A stretch of DNA of 64,000 bases from Laetiporus sulphureus 93-53 (taxonomy: Eukaryota > Basidiomycota > Agaricomycetes > Polyporales > Laetiporaceae). The DNA lies in NCBI RefSeq assembly GCF_001632365.1, contig NW_024468540.1, forward strand, positions 62,001-126,000. Reading direction: 5' to 3'. The notes under the pieces are model-generated. The model was not told where the DNA came from and did not search any database. It saw nothing but the letters and a program-made list of their open reading frames with translations. Each line of letters starts with the position of its first letter. The stretch's first letter is position 1. Made by a program: the position numbers and the translations under genes. Of the stretch, positions 25,001 through 37,670 are shown piece by piece.

Positions 25001-26307
25001 AGAAAAATGAGCCCAGAAGAGTTTCCGTGGTATCTGACCTATAGCAATATCTTAGTTGCCACGAATCAATGACTCAAAACTCAGCCTTTTACCTCCTTGT
25101 TCTCATCTATTGATAGGTTGCCGAATGCGTCCGCACAGTCATCCAACTCATCCTTGTCAGTATCTAACACATATTATCGACTCGATCCACATCGCCGCTG
25201 TTGTCGCTGCTTACCGTCCATAGGATGTAAGTCGTTCCACTCTGGATCAGGTACATTCGATGCCGGTGCTAAACGCCGCTTGCGTTTAGCCCGTTCCCTG
25301 CCATCGTTCGTGGGGCGCCTCGCATTGTCAGGAGGGTGTGCTTGTGGTGCAGTATCCAGTGAACGGGAGGCATTAGCCGTGTTTGCCTCTTGCTGCTGCC
25401 CGGACCAGTGTGCAAGAGACTGTGACAGGCGATCCTGCCATTCAAGTGTAGGTCGAGCCAGAGCAGTTGGATCTGAGCGTGTGATGAGCATATAGTCAAC
25501 TGCGGAGTTAGCAGCATGCACCTTTCTGAGTGACACTCTCGCGCGTGACGCGGGACTGCCGCCGTGAACGGTCGCTCACTTGTTTCTGCTGAGCCACACT
25601 GACGATTGAAGCGAAGAAATTGTCCTGCGTAGGGTCTACCGATCGCTGTGACCTTCCACTGGGCCCCTAAGGAACGCCTCACTTGAGTAACAACTTTAAA
25701 CACCGAGCGAACTGATAACCTACGAACGGCCCGGAGTCAACGCCGTCCAGGATACTCCGCGCGAGAGAATCTCTTTTGAGATCAGCGACGATCCCCTTCG
25801 TACGAGGATCTTTGGAGCTCATGATCGCTGCCAGCACGCTCTCCATTTGGTGAAGCCGGCGTTCTAATGCCTGGATGTACCCCTTCGGCGGCCCGCGCCT
25901 GAAAATTGGACCTAGTAGAAGGGTTTCGCTTCTGCTATGTATCTATTGCGCAATGGGCTAGCTAACCTGAGAACGTGCACTCTGCAAGAGAAACGCTTCA
26001 TTCAGCGGTCGCCATGGACGCGTATATGCGGTTTTAATACCTGCACCTGCAGCTTGACAACTTCTGCATTGCTCTCCGCCATTGAGTGCGGGTTCGCACT
26101 TGCTCTTTGATCTGCGGCATCTATCACAGGCTGTATGCAGAAATTCAAATTGGCCAGGGACCGTTCGAGGTTCCGCCGACACCGCGAAAGCTCACCTCGT
26201 GAAGTTCTTTTGATGCTCTGGGTTGCTGCGCTTCCAGATGCACCATCTCCGCCTTGCAGCTCCTCTTCTGACCTTTCCGATCCCTCTTCTTGCGCTGCAG
26301 GAGACAT
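22023..26307 (-). CDS. Zn2Cys6 fungal-specific transcription factor
   Basis: DNA-binding regulator with an N-terminal Zn2Cys6 cluster and a central fungal-specific transcription factor domain. The start is the ATG at 26307 (MSPAAQEEGSER). An intron then joins TSR to the cluster: ACDRCRRSKSKC, CRSCQAAGA, then ECTFSGP from two tiny exons, completing all six Cys. The linker reads RRGPPKGYIQALERRLHQ, a form common in Agaricomycete regulators. The middle domain shows LVEMYFTYINSAFPVIDKEAF (around 24.8 kb) and LLLFAMFAFAQQPEDPKL. The C-terminus (22023-22745) is one long exon rich in Pro/Gln/Ser ending SAFLPR. There are many introns, and one contains a run of about 13 C (23597-23609 on the plus strand). 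I did not fix every internal junction between 22.8 and 25.7 kb. Its target genes are unknown. Confidence 0.87.
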
Positions 26308-27357
26308 GAAAAGGAGGTTGCCAGGCACTGGCCAACAGTCTCGAATGAATTGCAAAATACAATTGTCTAATTCGACTTCGTGCGTGTGCGATAGGCGACC
26401 GTTGAACCAAGATTGAGATCACAGGCCCTTGAATTTGAGAGCGGCCAATTCAGCGCGTTCGATGAATACGCTACGGGATCGCCAGCAGTTGGAAGTCCAT
26501 ATCAGAGAGCTTACAGCGAGTGTTTCGTTTATTTGTCATGTTCTTTTGTCGTTGTGGTTCAGGGTCCTCGGCAGATGTCATATTGATCCGACTCATGGGT
26601 CACACGGATGTAGTGACGAAGATTGACGATTGCGGCGCTGAATTTTATTATATTATGAGAATGTCTTTTAGTGATAGCTTGAAACCTCGATTCCAAGACT
26701 TGACTACCGCACGTCTCATACAAATTCGAATCATGCAACCATAGGCAGAGACTTTGAGGCGCAACCTCGCGTGGTTCACAGTGAGCGTCGTCGAGGCTTG
26801 CGGAGGCTATGTGGCCACCAGGACGTGTTTCATGGAGCGGGATAATGAGCCGAGTTGGCAGGTTTGCGATCATCGACGCATCAATGTTGCAATTCTCCCA
26901 TCATGCATCACACGTATTATAGCGAGATTAGTCGATTCCATTGCCATCTTTGTTTGGCTTTCGATTTTTGTTGACACGGTTACGTACACCAGGGAGGCTG
27001 GACACGATTGCAAACTCCGAGTTCTTTGGCACGGCTGCAATTTAAACCGTGGTACTACTTTAAGAGTGTGTCTTCGAGATGATCATAACAGCTTGACAGG
27101 ATATTGTTCTGCATATCGACTTACGCAAGCAAAACACTCAATATGAAGAGCAATCAATGGGTATCCAGCAGAGTCAGCTATCCCTCGACACAGCATGGAA
27201 GCCGCGATGTCGGCTAAACATTTTGATAAGAAGACGAGACCCCGTGGAGTAGAGCAAGAAATCCTTCAGGCCCGGGCACATATGACGTTGATCGATGCAA
27301 GCAAGTGCTAAATATCAACGTTTCAACGTTTAACCTCATCAACAGCATTTCAGCACC
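26308..27357. other. divergent intergenic region, regulator and Fe-ADH
   Basis: About 1050 bases separating the minus-strand regulator from the plus-strand alcohol dehydrogenase. It should hold both promoters. A 130-codon frame (26754-27146) overlaps it but has no recognisable motif. Nothing else supported. Confidence 0.45.
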
Positions 27358-28919
27358 ATGTCCGGCCTCGAGAACACAAAGTTTGAGTCTTCCTCGCTGA
27401 AAGGTTCATATGCCTGGACGGAAACATTGAAGGGGGTTTACTATGGCTCAGGTTCGCTCAAGACCGCGCTGCCTAAACTGTTGCACATTGTTGGAGGGAC
27501 CAAAGCGCTGATTGTAACAGGGAAAAGTTTGTACGAGAAGGTGCATGCAGGTTCAACCACCCTCAACATTGTACTGATTGGCTCCATTCTTTTAGACGGA
27601 TGTCGTCAAGAGGGTGGAAGCCGTTCTCAAGGAGCGCCAAGCGTATGGTGGCACTTTTCATGAGATACGACAGCACTCGCCAGTTGCGGATATTCATAAG
27701 GGGTTGAAAGTGTTCGAAGACGTGGGCGCAGATATCATCATCTCCGTCGGAGGAGGCTCGCCAATTGACGCATCAAAAGCAATCTTGTACTTCCACCAGC
27801 AGAAGACCGGCGGAGAGTTCTTGAAACAGATCGCCATTCCGACGACGCTCAGTGCTGCGGAGTATACTGTTGGTCGCACCTTCATTGAATTTGGACATAG
27901 TATGCTGACTTCATTTCAACAGGAAGGCGCAGGATACACCAACGAGGAGGGCAGCAAAGTCCTCGTGGCGAACCCGCAGCTAGCTCCTGCGGGAATTATC
28001 CTTGACGCTGAATTGACACTCGCGACGCCTGAATGGCTTTGGTGAGACTCGTCATGAGCTAATCCAACGATGTTCCCATTCATTGCTTCCTTGTCCCAGG
28101 CTATCCACAGGAATGCGTGCAGTAGACCATGCAGTCGGTGCGTATCATGTTGACACCTGATAGCGGCATTTGCTGAGCCTTAGTCTCCACTCAGAGAATC
28201 TGTACAGACCGTTTGTCCCTCCGCCCATCAAGCACCTCTGCTATGCCGCCCTCGCTGATCTCTTCAAGTATCTTCCGGAATCAAAGGCCAACCCAGAGGC
28301 GATTGATGTCAGGCAGAGGCTCCAGATTGCATCGTGGATGAGTCTCTGGCCTCTCAAACCGGAGAAGTACAGGTAAACCGCTTACAAATAAAGCCATAGA
28401 ATGAGATTCAATGAGTGACTGTAGTGGTGCTGGTCTTCTGTCTCATACTCTTGGACACAAGTTGGGCGCGACGTACAACATTCCTCATGGGATCACGTCT
28501 GTACGTGCTTAGATCGTCTTTCATGAGCCGTCCGCTGATTATACTGACTTTCACCATCCAGTGCCTGACTCTGGCGCCGACGGTTGCGCTGAAAGCCCAG
28601 ATCGCCTCTGAGGAGGACAAGGAGTGGCTCTCTGGCGTTCTTTTCCATCTTCGCGAGCAGCCCACAGGCTCGTAAAATGGCGACGTGCTCAAACTGTCGA
28701 GCCTCATTGACAGGTGCGTTCATCAAAGCCGGAACACCCAGAGAATGCTGACTAGGTGCACGTAGACTGGTGAAGAATCTGGGACTGCAGTCCAACCTGG
28801 AAGAATACAAAGTCCCCAAGACCGACGTGCCCAAGATTGCGGAGCTCGCTGTGGGCAGCAGGGATGATCCGACGTATCCGCAGGTGGTGAAGCTGTTGGA
28901 GGGGTTGTATCCGAAGTAA
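27358..28919 (+). CDS. iron-containing alcohol dehydrogenase family (maleylacetate reductase-like)
   Basis: NAD(P)-dependent dehydrogenase of the Fe-ADH/dehydroquinate-synthase-like fold. It starts ATG 27358 (MSGLENTKFESSSLKG). The nucleotide-binding region has GGTKALIVTGKSLYEK, then VGGGSPIDASKAI, with IPTTLSAAEY just after. The metal-site region reads GLLSHTLGHKLGATYNIPHG, with spaced His ligands as in the maleylacetate reductase branch. The C-terminus ends LLEGLYPK with TAA 28917-28919. About six short introns are needed. The substrate cannot be told from sequence; maleylacetate or a short-chain aldehyde are options. It lies head-to-head with the Zn2Cys6 regulator, so co-regulation is possible but unproved. 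Confidence 0.88.
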
Positions 28920-29277
28920 GAAGAGATGTACAGTAGTCGCGGCCGCCGACGATGTCCCGTAACGCCTTAGTTTATTTGTATTTCCCATTCGTCACCGGAC
29001 GCCTGGTCTTCCTCATCGACTGATGATGACCCGCTCAGTCATATACACAACATTTACGAGCGAAAGCGAGCGAATTGCACGTCGCGGATGACGGAACCGA
29101 GCGTCTGCATGTAAACGCTGTCCCCGACCACGACATCCTCACCCGCTGTCTCTGAGTTCCAGCATCGTCTCACCACCGAGGACGGCGATTTTCAGCAAAT
29201 AGAGCGGTTTCGGCAGTCATCGTTCTCAGAGCCCGCCACCGACGTGCCAAGACGGTTACAAGGCGGCTTTAATCCAG
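28920..29277. other. intergenic
   Basis: 358 bases between two plus-strand genes. It should hold the 3' end of the dehydrogenase gene and the promoter of the CDF transporter. No further signal seen. Confidence 0.4.
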
Positions 29278-31065
29278 ATGTTGCAGCTCAGTCGGTCAGC
29301 TCGCGCTCCCCACACCTCCCACATCGGCGCAGGGCCGAGCAGAGTCAATCAAAACCACCTGACCACATCTCGGTGCACACGGACGCGGAGAACAGGACAG
29401 GCACAGGATCAGCGTCGGACGTTCACGGCGCTCTGCTCTCATACGTGTTTCAATTTGATAGAGTTTCCTACACGTATATCAGTGTCTCCGTTCCTTGTGC
29501 CTGTGCAGCAGCACGCATCCCAGGCCATACCGATGAGCACTCTTGGTGCGCGACGACCATATTCGAGCGAGGCGAAGGGGAAGGACCCCCGCAAGCCGAC
29601 CGAGGACCTGCACGATCACCATAAGGAAGACCCTCACGAACACGGCCATGAACACTCACATACCCACTCGCACTCGCACTCGATATTCGGCGCGATGACA
29701 CACACGCACGGACCAGGCGAGGAGGGGGCCGGGCATGACGCGGAGCAGATCGTCGAAGCGTTGAAGAAAGGCACAGGTATGTGGACACTGTACGTCTCGC
29801 CGCGCGCTCGCTGCATGGAAGACTGACTGGAGGATGTACGGGACGGACGCAGGCGACCGGGGAAGCAGAATCACCATCATCGGCCTCTTTTCGAACATTG
29901 GGCTCACGGCGTCGAAGGGCCTCGCAGGCTGGTACATGAACTCGGCGTCGCTGCTCGCCGATGCAGGTCACTCTGCGAGTGGTGCGTCCTCACAACGACT
30001 ATAGTGTGCTCATCCCAACTTACATTGGCGTACAGACCTTCTCGGAGATTTGGTGACGCTCCTTACGTGGAGGGTCTCGCGCAAGCCGCCATCAGAACGC
30101 TACCCGTACGGATACGGCAAGTTCGAGGTGCTCGGCACGACAGCAGTCTCGCTCATGCTCACTGGGGGGGCACTCGGGATCGGGATCCACTCGTTCGCGC
30201 TGCTCATGGATGCGCTGTCGCAGACAGCAATCGACCTACCGTCAGGCACTGTCGCCGACATGCTCGCAACGGTTGCACAGGCATCGCATCATATACCAAT
30301 CGCGCACGCGCATGAACATGCACACGCGCTCGACCCGAACGCGGCGTGGTTCGCTGCGGCGAGTGTCGTCGGGAAGGAGTGGCTGTATCGGGTGACGAAG
30401 CGAGTGGCGAACGAGGAACACAGCCCGGTGCTGTTTGCGAACGCCATCCACCATCGGAGCGATGCGTACTCGAGTGCGGTTGCACTTGTCGCGATCCTGG
30501 GGACGTGGTGGTTCCCGCATCTGCCGCTTGACCCGATCGGAGGTAGGCGCGTTCTTCTTCAACTGAGACCCGATAATTGAGAGGCGGTCGTTCAGGCATC
30601 ATGGTGTCGATTTTGATCATCAGGCAAACCCGGGGGGTCTTGATGAATGCTCTGCACCAGCTCACGGATGGGAGCGTGTCCTCTCAGACAAGGACCATCC
30701 TGATGGACGCCCTCACGCCTCTCCTCCCTAGCCAACCAACAGCAAATATATCCACTTCGCCTGCGCCCACGTCATTACAAACACAGGTCGCGAATCGCAG
30801 CGAGAGCCTGCTCGGGATCCGCGACCTCCGCGCGATGCGGTCCGGGGCGCGGATGTTCGTCGACCTCACTGCAGACGTGCCGCGGACGCTCAACGTGGAG
30901 GAGACGAGCGAGCTGGAACGGACGATCACGGACGCACTGAAGAAGGCGCGAAGAGAGGTGACGGAAGTGAGGGTGAAGTTCCATCCTGTGGATGCAGATG
31001 AGATCGTACGTCACCATGGGCGGGAAAACGGTGATGAAGGCCGTCATCATAACCACGATCGCTGA
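29278..31065 (+). CDS. mitochondrial cation diffusion facilitator (Mmt1/2-like metal transporter)
   Basis: CDF-family metal/proton exchanger; the yeast relatives Mmt1/Mmt2 move iron across the mitochondrial inner membrane. Exons 29278..29776, 29853..29981, 30036..30542 and 30596..31065 close in frame, giving 534 residues. A long Arg/Ser-rich presequence ends near RRPYSSEAKGK, a plausible processing site. A later in-frame ATG (MSTLGARR) is the alternative start. A His-rich loop follows (HEHGHEHSHTHSHSHS). Membrane segments include IIGLFSNIGLTASKGLAGWY, and the metal site SLLADAGHSASDLLGD has the HxxxD pattern. The second site is NAIHHRSDAYSS. The C-terminal cytoplasmic domain has SELERTITDALKK and VRVKFHPVDADE and a His-rich end. 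The metal is probably Fe, but Mn or Zn cannot be excluded. Confidence 0.9.
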
Positions 31066-31877
31066 GCATTACGAAGAGCAATAGACGTTCTTACTACATG
31101 CTAATTCCATGCTGCCGTCTTGCCTCCGACTGGAGTCTATGCCAGCGTCAGCCACCATCACCACTTGCACCTCGCGAGCGGATCACCGCTCGTACAGTGC
31201 GGCTTAACGCAAGCAATGTGTGTGGGTAGCAAACCCACGTACGAGTGGTGAGCTCACTCGATGTGGATTCGATAGATCGATGATCGCCTTGGACCAGTGA
31301 GATTGAAACAGCTTTTCATAGACTGAGTTTCTTTCTTTGCTGTGTGAGGTACGGCAACAGGGCACATATGGCTATGTTGTGAAAGTCTCAGCGGCTTGAG
31401 ATTTGTAGACGTCGTGCATGTTGTGAATCTGGGGTTGAGGCTTTAATATGAGCAGGCCATCAGAACTACCCTCTATGTAGCTTGACAGCATTGTACTTGC
31501 TCTTTAGTGGTAGTGACCCAGTGAAAGCAAAGGCCACTGAAATCAGATACAGCTCGATACTCACAGTTTATACACTTTCTATTGTCGAATTTGATTGCAA
31601 TATGCGGTGCAGGACATGCGGATGACGTCACGCGCCAGGCGTCATTATGTACACTTTTGGCAATCTGCCTTCCTTACAAGGCAACTCCCAGCAGTGGTTT
31701 GGCCTCTGCTGTCGAGATCTATCGCACGCACATATGCATATATAGAGAGTTAAAAGCCGGATGGCATGTCAAATCCATTAATTAATTTCGTTATGTCTAT
31801 CCATATTGATAAGTCCCAACACCCAGATCAACGCTGCGTTTCCCAGAATCGAATTAGCCACAGAACCGCCACAGCGA
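31066..31877. other. intergenic between convergent genes
   Basis: About 810 bases holding the 3' ends of the CDF transporter and the sedolisin. AT-richer than its surroundings from about 31,720. No gene supported. Confidence 0.4.
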
Positions 31878-34023
31878 TCAGCTAGCGAGCCCTGCTGCAA
31901 GCCTCATCTTGGTGTAATTCGGCGACCCCCATCCGGTGACCTACGACGCATCGCACATCAGCAACAAGCACATCAAGGAACACAGAGAGCATCATACCGG
32001 GTCCCATCCGATAGTAGCGTTGAACCCAGGCGTACCGCACCCGGGGTTATTCCCAATCGTGATATCATTGAACGCCCACTCCGCAAACCCATACAACCAC
32101 GGGTTCAAAAACCCCAGAGGCGGGTTCCCCTCCGCAGCCAGCTCGTCATTCAGCAGCGCGATCACAGACGCGAACGTCGGGCTCGAGCAGCTCGTCCCGT
32201 CCACCATATAAAACTCCTGGTCGATCACGACAGAGAAGTTGACGCCCTGCGTCGCGACGTCGGGGAACGCGCGCCCAGACGCGTTGTACAGCCCCACGTA
32301 CGTGTCGCCGAGGTAGGCGAGATAGGAGGAGACGGCTGCTTCTTGGTACAAGGGGCGCGTCCAGTAGTTGGAGAACCCGCCTGCGGAGAACCATGCGGCG
32401 ATTTCGGGGGCGTAGCCTGTCGTCGAGCCGACGTTGGTCATGCTGCGCGAGAAGATGTGAATCTTGCGGCAGCAGAAGACGTAGAAGTCGTACTTACAAT
32501 GGACAGCCATCCGGGAAGGGAACCACAAAGTCTGTGCACGTACTCGACTGGGTACCTGACACACCGCCGTCACCAGACGCGAAGAGGATAGAAACTCCCC
32601 TGGCGCCCAGCTGAGCATACGCATAGCACAGATTGCTGCGACGAGAGCCATTCAGCATTCAGAGGCGCTCATAGCCACACAGACGCATAAGCCAAGACAC
32701 TCACTATGCAAGCTCGATTGGGACGTCGTACTCATTCGGCCCATAGCTCGTCGTCCACACTCGCGGCGGCGAGTCCTCGTTCAGCAGCAACTCGGTCATG
32801 TCGAGGAAGCCCTCCAGAGCGCCGTCGTGGTTGTCTAGTCCCGCAGAGATGAAAACCACCGGAACGTCGGTCGCGACACCAACCGTGTATTGTATATCGA
32901 GGTTCTGCACGCATCAGTTGACGTCAGTATAATGCTGAGACTGATCAATGGATGGTACCATTGACGCACAGCTTCGACGCCAGCATCCGCTTCGGTCTGG
33001 TTGTTCGTTCCGCCGTCAAGGGTCTGCAGCTTGAAGGTGGTGAGGTCTGACATGTCCGGGCGGTACGTCTTCAGGAATGTCTGAGAGTGCGGATCTCAGA
33101 TTGGGCATACAGGCATAAGCAGACGATTACATGAATAACATTTACCTCGAGATCATCCCTGTTCGCCCATTGGTCGTCGTACCCAGCGACTGCAAGCTGG
33201 TTCGACTGTTGTGTGGCTGGAGTGGAGGGAATGCCGTAAATGGATTGCAAGCAGGACGGGGTGATCGTGCTGGCGCATGATGGGTCGACGTCTGATGTAT
33301 CTGCCCTGCGAGACCGTGCGGAGACCGCCGACACCGACTCGGAATGGATCACAGGCCGTCGCGTATTCCTCGAGGGAAACCTAGACGATCACCACGACAC
33401 AATACGATCAGCCAATCGTTCCAATGTTCCAAGATGCCCGCATACGTAGTGGTCGGGTACACGACGGTGACATGCCCCTGCAGCTCTTGAGGCACGGCAT
33501 ACGACAGCGTTCGGACAGCCTGCTTCCCGCTCGTCTCGTCCGCGTAGACATTAAACTCAGCATCAAGCAGCTCGTTCGCCCTGCTGACAGGCACGGATAT
33601 CCCGAGCCAGTCGCCAGCTGGGGTCAGCGTTTTCGCGTCGACGTCGTTCTGCGCCAGCCACGCGTTCACAGCCGCGAGCGTCTCCGAGGTCGGTGCCACG
33701 AAGTTTGCAGCCTGTTAACAGAAGCGCTCAGTGGCCAGTACACCATATGACAGCGCACGACGCACCTCCTCTTTGCTTAGATACTGCCCGTAATGCTCAC
33801 TCGAAGGTGTGCTGACATCATATAGAGCTTCCTCCAGACCAAGAGGATCGCTCTGCGCGAGCGCGATTCGCAGATCGAGCATCAGACCGGGCGATGCTGC
33901 GCCCACAAGTGTGTATCCAGCAGGAGGGCTGTCCCGCCGCCCCAAAACGTGCATAGATCCCGCCGTCGGCTTCCCCAGCGCGAGCGGGAGAGCCATGAGC
34001 ACCAAAACGCCCACAGCGAGCAT
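31878..34023 (-). CDS. secreted sedolisin (peptidase family S53, tripeptidyl-peptidase-like)
   Basis: Acidic serine peptidase secreted by fungi to digest protein. The ATG is at 34023, followed by a signal peptide (MLAVGVLVLMALPLALG). The pro-kumamolisin domain runs through SSEHYGQYLSKEE and VNAWLAQNDVDAKTL. The mature enzyme starts near the segment CLQSIYGIPSTP. Catalytic Glu and Asp lie in EANLDIQYT, formed across an intron. The oxyanion Asp is in ASGDGGVSG, and the nucleophile Ser is in DGTSCSSPTFAS (around 32,190). The calcium-binding C-terminus, DPVTGWGSPNY, is assembled by joining GWDP at 31,999 to VTGWG after a 54-nt intron. The stop is TGA 31878-31880. All key residues appear intact. 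Confidence 0.9.
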
Positions 34024-35828
34024 TGTCGCGCTCAGCTTGATCAAGCAGCAGCGGGCAAAGAGGATGCCCTTTGATGAGGCTCGAAGATATCATACGATAT
34101 ATGTATGCATCGCGTGCAACGGCGGCAAATCACCGGGAGAAGGCCGTTTATTACAAGGCGTTGATCGAGACCAGGAAAGCCGCATGTGTCACCCAGTGCA
34201 AAGGCGTTTGACCCAAATAGACCGCGTGAACATCGGCTGGGAAGCGCATAAGCCATGTGCAAGAAGGAGATGGTATGATGACACTGAGCGCAGCGTACTG
34301 TGGATGAAGCCTCTGGCGGGCGGAAGCGAAAAGTTCCTGGGGGGGACGACTGATACGCGTTACGGATTTCGAGTAAAGAAGCACCCGATGGCAACCGGTT
34401 GATACTTCTCCGCGCCACATGACACATCCATGCAATATGCATGGAAGCTGCCCATCCAAGCGGTTGTCCTTGGCAAGAACCGAACTGCAGAGAACTATGT
34501 ACCTTGTCCTCACGGGTAAGGGAAGAATTGCAACCGAGACCAAAGAATGTGGGAAACGCGCGTTAATTGATCGGAAACAGCCGATTGCGTTGCATGGCCA
34601 CCGCCGCGGTCTCTCATTTAAAACCGTAAAGTACTTTGCGCGGGAGAACTTGAGCTCCACCTTTGAGCTTGAGGCCTTCGCGCTGAGCGCTGAGCGGCCG
34701 CCAACTTAAATGGCGCAGACTGATCGACAGAGTTTGTTCCCAAGAAGCTGAATAGCTACGAAGCAAGATCTCATGTAGAACCAGGAGAGCAAAGAGTCAA
34801 AGACACAAATCCTCAGCCATCGGTACTGGACGGTAGGTTCTTTGACCATTAGTGCACAGAGACATAGGAGAGAGGGGAGGGGAGGAGTCGCAACACTGAA
34901 GGCGGGGAATGGCACCTTAAATACACTGGCACGCGCATGCGGTGGAAGCATGTCCAAGCCCAACATCTGCCATACGACTGAACATAGAATCAGTGAAGAG
35001 AACAATACCCGGTGACCATCGAGTGGCGCAGAACGCGACATGCCATCTTGGGATGGACGAAACCCGTCGACCGGCAGGACTGCATGCGCACATCCAGATG
35101 AGCATGCGTCTCGCAAAGTCAACCGTCGTCACTGATCCAGAAAAGGCCGGGGTCGTTTGTGCGAGAACCTTTCGAACCTGTCAGCGATATTCGCACAGAT
35201 GTAGGCGCGATGCCTAGCGGTGGTGCGTTGACGAACCACAAGGGCTGCCGCACGCTTCAGGTGAGCGAAGGTGGTGATAGAAAGGGCGGCGAGACCGGAA
35301 GTTTCAGCGGAAGAAGTCTTGGAGGAGCCGGCGCATTCGTGCTACAGGAGAACGAGTGCCCGATATATATGATGGATGGGTTCTGAAGGAAACATGCTGA
35401 AGATATCAGTTGATAGGGCTCAAAATTGGACACGCGATGCATACGGTCCAGCACGGGCGCGTCTAGCGACCGCACGAGTCCAGAGGGTGTGGGCTCAGTT
35501 CTACGGGGAGTGGCGTGAAGGCGAGACCGGCTAGCGGAAAGCGAGAAAGGTACGGTGCGCACCTCGTCGTCGCGAGCTAATCTCGCTCTGAGGGCGCCGG
35601 CCGTGCGCTTTAGGCTGGGCGGCATCATACGTGGACAGCGGCTGAATGCATGTCATAAAGGTGGGCATCTGCTGTAGCACAATATACTTTTTTCTCCTCT
35701 AATACATGCCCGCTCTGTGAGCGTCAGAATAAATGGTGATGAGCGATGAGCAACCGAGACGAGAACCCAGACATGAGCATACATGTGGTCTCACTGCAAT
35801 CCACGTCAATCTCTCGTCCACACAACAC
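34024..35828. other. intergenic; right part belongs to duplicated unit
   Basis: No intact gene seen. A 169-codon frame on the minus strand (34151-34660) has no ATG start and ends with a segment (GQTPLHWVTHAAFL) that only faintly recalls an ankyrin repeat. From about 35,095 the sequence is duplicated at 38,757 onward. A 25-bp segment at 35012-35036 recurs in the promoter of the second F-box gene. Confidence 0.4.
35012..35036 (+). repeat. 25-bp direct repeat, copy A
   Basis: Identical 25 bases to 41658-41682 (begins GTGACCATCGAG, ends GCAGAACGC). Copy B lies about 325 bases upstream of the conserved start of the second F-box gene. A 10-base core (ACCATCGAGT) also occurs at 37986-37995 upstream of the first gene. 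Copy A therefore looks like a leftover promoter of a further, lost copy. Confidence 0.8.
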
Positions 35829-37640
35829 CTAAAGCCAGGACGGCCACAAAGCATGCGCCTCCTCAACACAAACCGGCGGCAAAGTAATGTTGTATGCCTT
35901 ATCACACACCAGCGTCTCGAAATTCACCGACTCGAAATTGCCATGCAGTTGGTCCTTCACAGCTTGACGAGGCCTCCAGCAATAATCACTCTGATGATCG
36001 ATCAGCCCGACATAAAGGTGCTTGATGCCAAGCTGCGCACGACGCGGGAGGATCGAATCCAGGATTATGTCACAATCACTATCTTTCCGGATGGCGATAC
36101 GTAGCGTCGTCAGTGCGCGACAGAGAGGCGGGTCGGTTGGGTCTCGGAAAAGTGTGAGTGCATCGACGATCTTCGTCAGGACCTCAATGTCGACGGACAG
36201 TGTCTCGAGTGCAGTCATCTGCCTAAGAAGGTTGCGGACACGTTCAAGACCGGGCGGCCTGCGTGCATACCGGTCAAATGTGCACAGGTGAGAGATGCTG
36301 GAAAGGGAAAGGGCCTGTGGCCAGTTGAATGCGGTCCAATCTTGGAGGGTCGTGCAGTTCCAGTCCTCAAAACGAAGACCAGAAGAGGCTCCAGCGACGA
36401 TGGCGACGTGCGGCTGGAAATGCAGTTGTTTGGGTTGCTTCATAGCATTCAAGGACCAACCAGATACCACTTCCAAAAATCGCTGCCCATCGCTCCTTAT
36501 CATATCTTTGATCGAGACGGACAGGTCTTCGTTTAGGCGAGCGTCCCGGAAGACATAATCGATGGCACCGGCCCTCATACACTCGATCAGCAACCGGCGC
36601 AACCGAGCGAGCGACACAGGCTTCATGTGCGCAGGCTCGGTTTCTGCTCCGACGTATCGCTCGTAGCTGCTGTCAATCACACCGCGCAGGATGAGATCGA
36701 CTAGGTTCGGTGTTCCACCAAGCAAGCTGCGTAATTTGATGTAAGCGTTGGATGACAAGCATCTGTCGAGGACCAAGAATGTGAGTTTGGCGAACGCATT
36801 GCTGGGCAGCCAACAGTGACATGAAAGTGACAGGCGCTCCAGACACGGAGTGTGGTTGTCGAAGAGTGTGAGTGATCCATCTGGCGTAGCACCCCAGTCA
36901 CCTTGCAACGCAAGAAATCTCAGCGAGGGCGCTGGCATTCGAAGATATTCTCGAAGATATTCTGGGTTCTGGGATGTTATCCAGTAGAACTCTTGGATTC
37001 GGGATGAATGCGCCACAATTTGGAGAGCGGGAGCAACAGCATAAGGGGGTTCGAATTCGCGGCAAGCCAGCACCTTGAGAGGGCCTTGGCCGGACCTATC
37101 CAGCAAGGTGAGATCTTTATGTCCCCAATATGTTTCAATGCCGTTCCAGAGCTCCCGGATCCCCAAGGCGATCTCTTTCCAATGATGGCAGACGAACATG
37201 AGACTGACTGCTCTGCCCTTTTCAATCCAAGTTGGGCCCCATACGGTCATGAAGTCGTCGCATCCATAGTATTTATATATGTATTCATCTAGCTTGACGG
37301 TGCAAGTCGTTACGAATATCTCCCGGAGCACTTCGGGAGGAAGACGATTGATCGCGACGTCGGCATTCCAGTCACGCCGCTCAGCTTGAACCGCAGCAGT
37401 CTCAGCTGCCCTGATCATCCCTTCAATATGCTTGAGCTATATGTCACATCAGTTTGTTGAGTTAGACTGGGAACAAAGGTTACTGACCTCACGTGCGCTG
37501 TATACAATGAGGTCGCGGTCAGTATGTATAATGATATGATCGGGATGGGCGGGAACGCACCGTTGGCGAGTGTCCCTTTGCTCGAGCTTGGAAGACCGCA
37601 TCTTCATCAAGTCCGACGCACTCAATTCTTCGAGCGAAGG
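35095..37640. repeat. tandem segmental duplication, unit 1
   Basis: Unit 1 contains an F-box gene plus about 730 bases of its 3' flank. The same order recurs in unit 2 with scattered substitutions and small indels. Long shared stretches include the flank around 35,417-35,640 (copy at about 39,108-39,325), the coding frames, both small introns, and the start region up to about 37,640. I compared the units by eye. Homology fades quickly at both outer ends. Confidence 0.85.
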
Positions 37641-37670
37641 TACCTTCTTACCACGTTTCTGACGTGACAT
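35829..37670 (-). CDS. F-box protein, tandem copy 1
   Basis: F-box-like protein of the large Agaricomycete family; such proteins usually bring substrates to SCF ubiquitin ligases. The main exon (about 37,435 down to 35,829) carries a short helix (LKHIEGMIRAAETAAVQAE) and then the F-box INRLPPEVLREIF...VCHHWKEIALGIRELW. A long C-terminal part with Leu-rich segments follows (LRRLLIECM, ALTTLRIAIR). It ends AHALWPSWL. An upstream intron (GTCAGT...CATATAG) joins SARE to LKHIEG. A second likely intron (GTGCGT...TATACAG) would remove about 62 nt before it. The start is uncertain: ATG 37670 (MSRQKRGKK) or the ATG at 37607 (MKM), which is the only one conserved in copy 2. The paralogue is at 39.6-41.3 kb. 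Confidence 0.82.

Noticed and set aside
29468..29971. 167-codon minus-strand frame opposite the CDF transporter
   Set aside because: Shadow of the His/Arg-rich coding strand; the plus-strand frame has clear transporter motifs.
34151..34660. 169-codon minus-strand frame ending with an ankyrin-like GQTPLH segment
   Set aside because: No ATG start, only one weak motif, and no second repeat. Probably chance.
35159..35386. Shared frames in the two duplicated flanks (35,159-35,386 and 38,774-39,088)
   Set aside because: The peptides look alike only because the DNA is duplicated; the frames differ in start, length and end, so they are not conserved genes.
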